NCBI GenBank assembly: GCA_032209605.1
Contig: JASFXZ010000005.1
Span: forward strand, 26,214,905-26,278,904
Source of the DNA: Mactromeris polynyma
Lineage: Eukaryota; Mollusca; Bivalvia; Venerida; Mactridae
DNA: 64,000 nt
Reading direction: 5' to 3'
A program made the position numbers and the translations under genes. Shown here piece after piece: positions 59,701-64,000 of the stretch (the first letter of the stretch is position 1; every line of letters begins with the position of its first letter). Under the pieces are notes generated by a model. The model was given only the letters and a program-made list of their open reading frames with translations, was not told the origin of the DNA and did no database searches.

Positions 59701-60984
59701 AAAACTGGTCTTAATGATGAGGTGGTCTTAATATTGAGGTTGTATATAGAGCAAAACAGTGAAAATGGACTTGAAAATTGTGTTCGTAATTTTGAGCTGG
59801 TCTTATTATTGAGGTGGTCTTTAAGTGAGGTTTCACAGTATACAGGATTTATACGAGGAATACAGAGCATCGTCTTTTGAGTGACAATCTCCCTAACAAC
59901 AGTCATGACAGCATCACTTTTCCTGTTGTTATGATTTACTATCAATTTAACCTCTGTACAGCAACAGCCTCTCAACAACAGCCAGATTTTGCTTGTTTCA
60001 AAACCTATTATTGGAGAGGAAGCACCCTAATTAAATCTCACCATGATTACCGATACCAAATATGTTATGTTGAGGGTTTCATTATCCATGACCGGACTCA
60101 ATGGAACTGCCTGTTTTAATTAATATAATCGATGTGATAATTGCACTATTTAAACAGCAAATTTAAACAAGATATATCTTAAAAAAGATGATCGGCGCAA
60201 TTTGAAGGTTAAGATTTGTTGTGCAACATAAAAAAAGCCGATATGTTTCGATTTTTGTTCACCCCAGGACCAAAATGGATTTCGGTAAATTCACCGAAAT
60301 TCAGCGGATTTCGGTAAGGTATCGTGTCCTTTATCGAAAGGTTAACCAATCCGCGTCAAGGTTACAAACGTTGTTCGGTTGAAGAGACAGTGCCTTGGTG
60401 GTTAACGTAAGATTTGATTGGTTTATACAACACTGATATGCAAATAGCAAAACCATGTTAGTACGGCTGCGCCAAAAAAATGTAGCCTCTGGTGATAACA
60501 CTGCATAGTGTTTTGCGTTTTTTGTTTAGATTACAATACCTGAAAGATGTATCTGAACGTAAACTCTTTGAATGTTCTTCATTCAGTATTGTTGTTAATT
60601 TGGCTTAACATTAATAAGAACCATTGCAATTACTGATTGAAAATATAGTATTTTATCATATTTATAACAGACAAAACTTTTATGATAATACAAACTTCTG
60701 TTTGCGCAAATATGGATGAAAAACATAATAAGATTATTCTGTGTTAATGCATATTTATTGATGTTTTAACTTTATAAAATGTATGTTTTTTAGGTAAAAA
60801 AATGACCCACCAAGAATGAGCGTAATATTACTTTAACAATGTACTTTAATACAGAAGATTATTTGCATCTACCTTATCAGGTTACCAAGAGCACTGTATT
60901 TATATGCACTTTAATGGACACAATGGGCAATGGGGCGATACAAGATGTGACCAGAGAAGATTATTTATATGCGAGAAAAGGTAA
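56770..60984 (+). CDS. Secreted single-domain C-type lectin (5 exons)
   Basis: Exons: 56770-56806, 57290-57384, 58349-58454, 59521-59658, 60881-60984; all GT-AG and in phase, 159 residues. Residues 1-13 (MDKLIVLLLICGV) are a signal peptide. The rest is one long-form carbohydrate-recognition domain: C17/C29 N-terminal pair, W38, DYC47 with C156, C131 with C148. Hallmarks are LKVETAEEQAYIEDLL, LWIDAGD, the WFYADG block, EPN at 121-123 (mannose/GlcNAc-type Ca2+ site) and WGD at 143-145. The usual second motif is WND, so the Asn that helps hold Ca2+ is Gly here; binding may be altered. The protein should act outside cells as a pattern-recognition lectin, as in other bivalves. The reading frame stops at TAA two bases after what could also be a donor (AAAAG|GTAAAT), so a further exon is possible but not needed. 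Confidence 0.88.
57840..58320 (+). repeat. Decayed tandem repeat, about 60 bp, in lectin intron 2
   Basis: Diverged units built on GTGAAGAACGCCTTATTTTACTC and GTTTGCAA, clearest at 58080-58320 (four to five copies) and fainter before. It ends about 30 bases from the acceptor of exon 3 (58348). Confidence 0.65.
58609..58680 (+). repeat. Dispersed 'TACAGGGAACGCCACAT' motif, copy 1
   Basis: TTACAGGGAACGCCACATTC with following AAAAGACCATGCTTCC. Related copies are at 61366-61412 and 62034-62082. About 50 bp is shared. Lies in lectin intron 3. Confidence 0.6.
59662..59838. mobile_element. Pogo/Tigger-like MITE, copy D, at lectin exon 4 donor
   Basis: CAGTAAAACCTCAATAATAA at the left and GAGGTGGTCTTTAAGTGAGG then TTTCACAG at the right are inverted repeats with TA on both sides. 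The interior carries GAGGTGGTCTTAATATTGAGG, as in copy A. The element begins three bases after the last base of lectin exon 4, so most of the intronic donor sequence (GTACAG) is transposon. Confidence 0.75.
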
Positions 60985-62126
60985 ATTACTATCCCATGTT
61001 TTTGGCTCAGAACTTCGACATCCCGCGACACATATCTTAAATGAACGATGGAAACGCAATACTATGAACAATATTGGTTCTGTAAACATCTGTTTTGGTC
61101 CATAAAAATACGAAGGTGGTATTAAAGTGAAGTCTAACTTTACATTTAATATATTGTATCCAACTTCAGCCGTTATGAATCTATAGCAAAATTAATCGAT
61201 AGAGACCGCGCCAATAAGGGAGATATTGCCATCGATAAGCTAAGCAAGTATACACGAAAGTTGACATTGATTTAGGAGTGTTCGCCCACTTTTCCAGTTC
61301 GAAACTTACATGTACATGTACGGCCCAGTTTCATTTTAAATCGATGAAAATTATAAAATAAGTTGCTACAGGGAACGCCACATGCATAAAGCAGTGCCTC
61401 TCCACACAGACCTCCGGGTGTTTTCAAGTTTGCTCATAATTTGTGCCGGGGGTCCATGTCTGGACGACCAATCCATTTCGCTTCTTTTCATTAATCGACT
61501 TCACGAATGCTGTGAAAGGTTATAAGATCCAAGCACTAGCAACGATAGGGGGCACTGCATCGAAATAACAAAAATAAATCTTAAAAATGTCCACACCATA
61601 AGTCTGTCATCATTTTACAACACAAACACACCTTGGTTATGCCGATTCTTACTGTCTACAATATATTTACTGTAGATGACAATAAGAAAAGATGAAATTC
61701 ACAGTTATATTGTTTAGTACAATCAATAGTGCCATGCAAAGTGAGGACATAGTACATTTTGTTACTGAGAAGCCACATGGGAGACCACGTGGTGTGAATG
61801 CCACATTTACTGCGCTGCTTTTTCTCACGTCTTTATGAACAATGTTTGTATTTGCTCTATTTTCAGTAATGGCAATGATATGAATAATATAATTGGATAG
61901 CTAGAACTGACAAGAAGAAAATCTTCCCGTGTACATTTGAAATACAATGTATGTTACGTGCAAGCAATCGTGAATAGATAAAACACTAACCTGCTTTTTT
62001 AAAAATCAAAATTGAACAAAGAAAGTTTAAATTGTTCCAGGAAATGCCGCATGCACAAGACAATGCCTCCCTACACAATCACCCAAGAAAAAAAACAGTC
62101 TACAAAACAGTATGCACTGATGAGGT

Positions 62127-62715
62127 ACAAGGGTAAACATGAATGAGAATATATGGATGCAAGGGTAAACATGAATGAGAATATATGGATGCAAGGGTAA
62201 ACATGAATGAGAATATATGGATGCAAGGGTAAACATGAATGAGAATATATGGATGCAAGGGTAAACATGAATGGGAATACATGGATGCAAGGGTAAACAT
62301 GAAAGGGAATATGTGGATGCAATGGTAAACATGAAAGGGAATATATGGGTGCATGGGTAAACATGAATGGGAATATGGGTGCAAGGGTAAACATGAAAGT
62401 GAATATATGGATGCAAGGGTAAACATGAATGGGAATATGGGTGCAAGGGTAAACATGAATGGGAATATCGGAGCAAGGGTAAACATGAATGGGAATATAT
62501 GGATGCAAGGGTAAACATGAATGGGAATATATGGGTGCATGGGTAAACATGAATGGGAATATATGGGTGCATGGGTAAACATGAATGGGAATATGGGTGC
62601 ATGGGTAAACATGAATGGAAATATCGGAGCAAGGGTAAACATGAATGGGAATATCGGAGCAAGGGTAAACATGAATGGGAATATGGGTGCAAGGGTTAAC
62701 ATGAATTGGAATATG
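62127..62715 (+). repeat. 30/32-bp minisatellite, about 19 copies
   Basis: Units are GGGTAAACATGAATGGGAAT followed by ATATGGATGCAA (32 bp) or ATGGGTGCAA (30 bp), in blocks of near-identical variants. The left five units carry GAATGAGAAT and are almost identical. Three overlapping minus-strand frames stay open for 159-221 codons (HSCLPLHPYIPIHVYPC-like), a by-product of the array. Confidence 0.95.
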
Positions 62716-63289
62716 GAATGGTATGACCTACCATAAAAAACAGGAACATTTAGGGGGACAACAGGGGGGGGGGGATTATTTAATGGATGGAATGCATCAC
62801 AGAATAAGTCTAGAAAGTCAGCAATATTAGGCCGAAAGTGGGGTGGAGATCAAGTTAAGGAACTGCACACGTTAAGTTACGTACCTGTCAAAGAAAAAAA
62901 TGCAGATTCCAAAATCAGTGCGAAGTTGGTCATAGTGTCAGACATGGCAGTACCAGTACTACCAAACGATGTATGGGTGCGTTTACAAGACATTAGGTAT
63001 TTCTAAGAAATAACCTATGCGCATCAGACAGTAACAAACACATTGAGTTGTCTCCCTTAAGCCATAATATACATATATCACGACCATAAACACAGTATTG
63101 ACATTCATTAATGGATGTGTTTGAGCAACATATCTGCATACATATCAGGCATACATATCAGGAGAAATTCGAGTTACCTCCTATAGACCACAGCGGATCA
63201 TATCCCTTAAAAATAGTACTAATATTTTTGGTGTTTCTTAAATAGAAATTGTATGTTTCCTTTTGTTTCAAGTATTGCTTTAATACCAT

Positions 63290-64000
63290 TTGTCTGGTAC
63301 CAGCCATTGTTTAGATTACGTTTAGCTTGAAACAAGTCGTTGTTCAGATTTCGTGTAGTCTGGTACCAGTCGTTGTAAAGATTCAGTGTAGTCTGGTACC
63401 AGTCGTTGTAAAAATTCAGTGTAGTCTGGTACCAGTTGTTGTTTAGATTCTGTGTAGTCTGGTACCGGTCGTTGTTTAGATTCCGTGTAGCCTGGTACTA
63501 GTCACTTTTTAGAATCAGTGTAGTCTGGTACCAGTCGTTGTCTAGATTCAGTGTAGTCTGGTTCCATTCATTATTTAGATTCCGAGTAGTCTGGTACCAG
63601 TCACGTTTAGATTCAGTGTAGTCTGGTTACATTCAATGTTGAGATTCTGTGTAGTCTGGTTCCATTCGTTGTTTAGATTCCTTGTAGTGTAATTCCATTC
63701 GCTGTTTAGATCCCATGAAGTCTTGTTCCATTCGTTGTTGGGATTCCGTGTAGTCTGGTTCCATTCATTGTTAAGATCCGTGTAATTTGGTTTCCATTCG
63801 TTGTTTAGATTCCTTGTAATTTGGTTCCATTCGTTGTTAAGATTCCGTGTAGTCTGGTTCTATTAATTGTTAAGATTCCGTGTAATTTGTTTCCTTTCGT
63901 TGTTTAGATTCCTGTGTAGTCTGGTTCTATTAATTGTTAAGATTCCGTGTAATTTGTTTCCTTTCGTTGTTTAGATTCCTGTGTAGTCTGATAACATTTG
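63290..64000 (+). repeat. About 33-bp tandem array running off the window
   Basis: About 20 diverged copies of AGATTCAGTGTAGTCTGGTA followed by CCAGTCGTTGTTT. Later copies drift to TTCCGTGTAGTCTGGTTCC and TTCCGTGTAATTTG. The last 130 bases contain a higher-order duplication (two copies of a 66-bp dimer). Continues beyond 64000. Confidence 0.92.

Larger units (their letters stand above)
60985..64000. other. Lectin 3' flank and repeat-rich region
   Basis: No gene is recognised. The stretch contains two copies of a dispersed ACAGGGAACGCCACAT-type motif (61366, 62034), the minisatellite at 62127-62715, a G12-like run near 62766 and the tandem array from 63290 to the window end. Confidence 0.6.

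Noticed and set aside
59655..59978. 107-codon minus-strand ORF in lectin intron 4
   Set aside because: Covers the pogo-like MITE and intron; no protein family resemblance.
62027..62702. Three overlapping minus-strand ORFs of 159-221 codons rich in His, Pro and Cys
   Set aside because: All are frames of one 30/32-bp minisatellite; units not divisible by three make every frame equally open.

Overview
The window looks like part of an animal nuclear genome, most likely a mollusc and probably a bivalve. It is AT-rich with GT-AG introns of hundreds to a few thousand bases. It holds metazoan genes, many short palindromic transposon remnants and minisatellites, a single-CRD secreted C-type lectin, and an intronless TRIM gene of the kind expanded in bivalves. 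The species assignment is inference; the gene families are read from spliced translations I assembled by hand.

Layout. (1) 493-12718 (+): the last 18 coding exons of a DPY19L3-type C-mannosyltransferase, 5' end outside the window. (2) 18306-26876 (+): a complete 11-exon SNAPC1 gene (snRNA-activating complex subunit 1). (3) 29887-39865 (+): a FAAH gene (fatty-acid amide hydrolase) with 14 clear coding exons and one small exon that can only be proposed. (4) 44720-46803 (-): a complete 3-exon DUSP19-type dual-specificity phosphatase. (5) 49283-51991 (-): a single-exon, relatively GC-rich RING/B-box/coiled-coil (TRIM-like) protein of 902 residues. (6) 56770-60984 (+): a 5-exon secreted C-type lectin of 159 residues. 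From 61 kb to the end the sequence is mainly tandem and dispersed repeats.

The six genes do not form a pathway. They are unrelated housekeeping genes (C-mannosylation in the ER, snRNA transcription, lipid amide breakdown, phosphatase signalling) followed by two genes of families often used in molluscan immunity (TRIM, C-type lectin). I found no rRNA gene, no convincing functional tRNA gene, no CRISPR array and no prokaryote-like operon.

The most interesting structure is in the mobile and tandem repeats. There is a 552-bp fold-back element in SNAPC1 intron 1 with an exact 9-bp target duplication (Mutator-like). A pogo/Tigger-like MITE family has several copies, one of which forms most of a splice donor in the lectin gene. 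A 237-bp element with CAGGGGCGTAGC ends lies in FAAH intron 1. A decayed Tc1/mariner transposase lies 3' of FAAH. Several minisatellites have lengths that keep long, meaningless reading frames open. I did not find evidence for a new multi-gene system.
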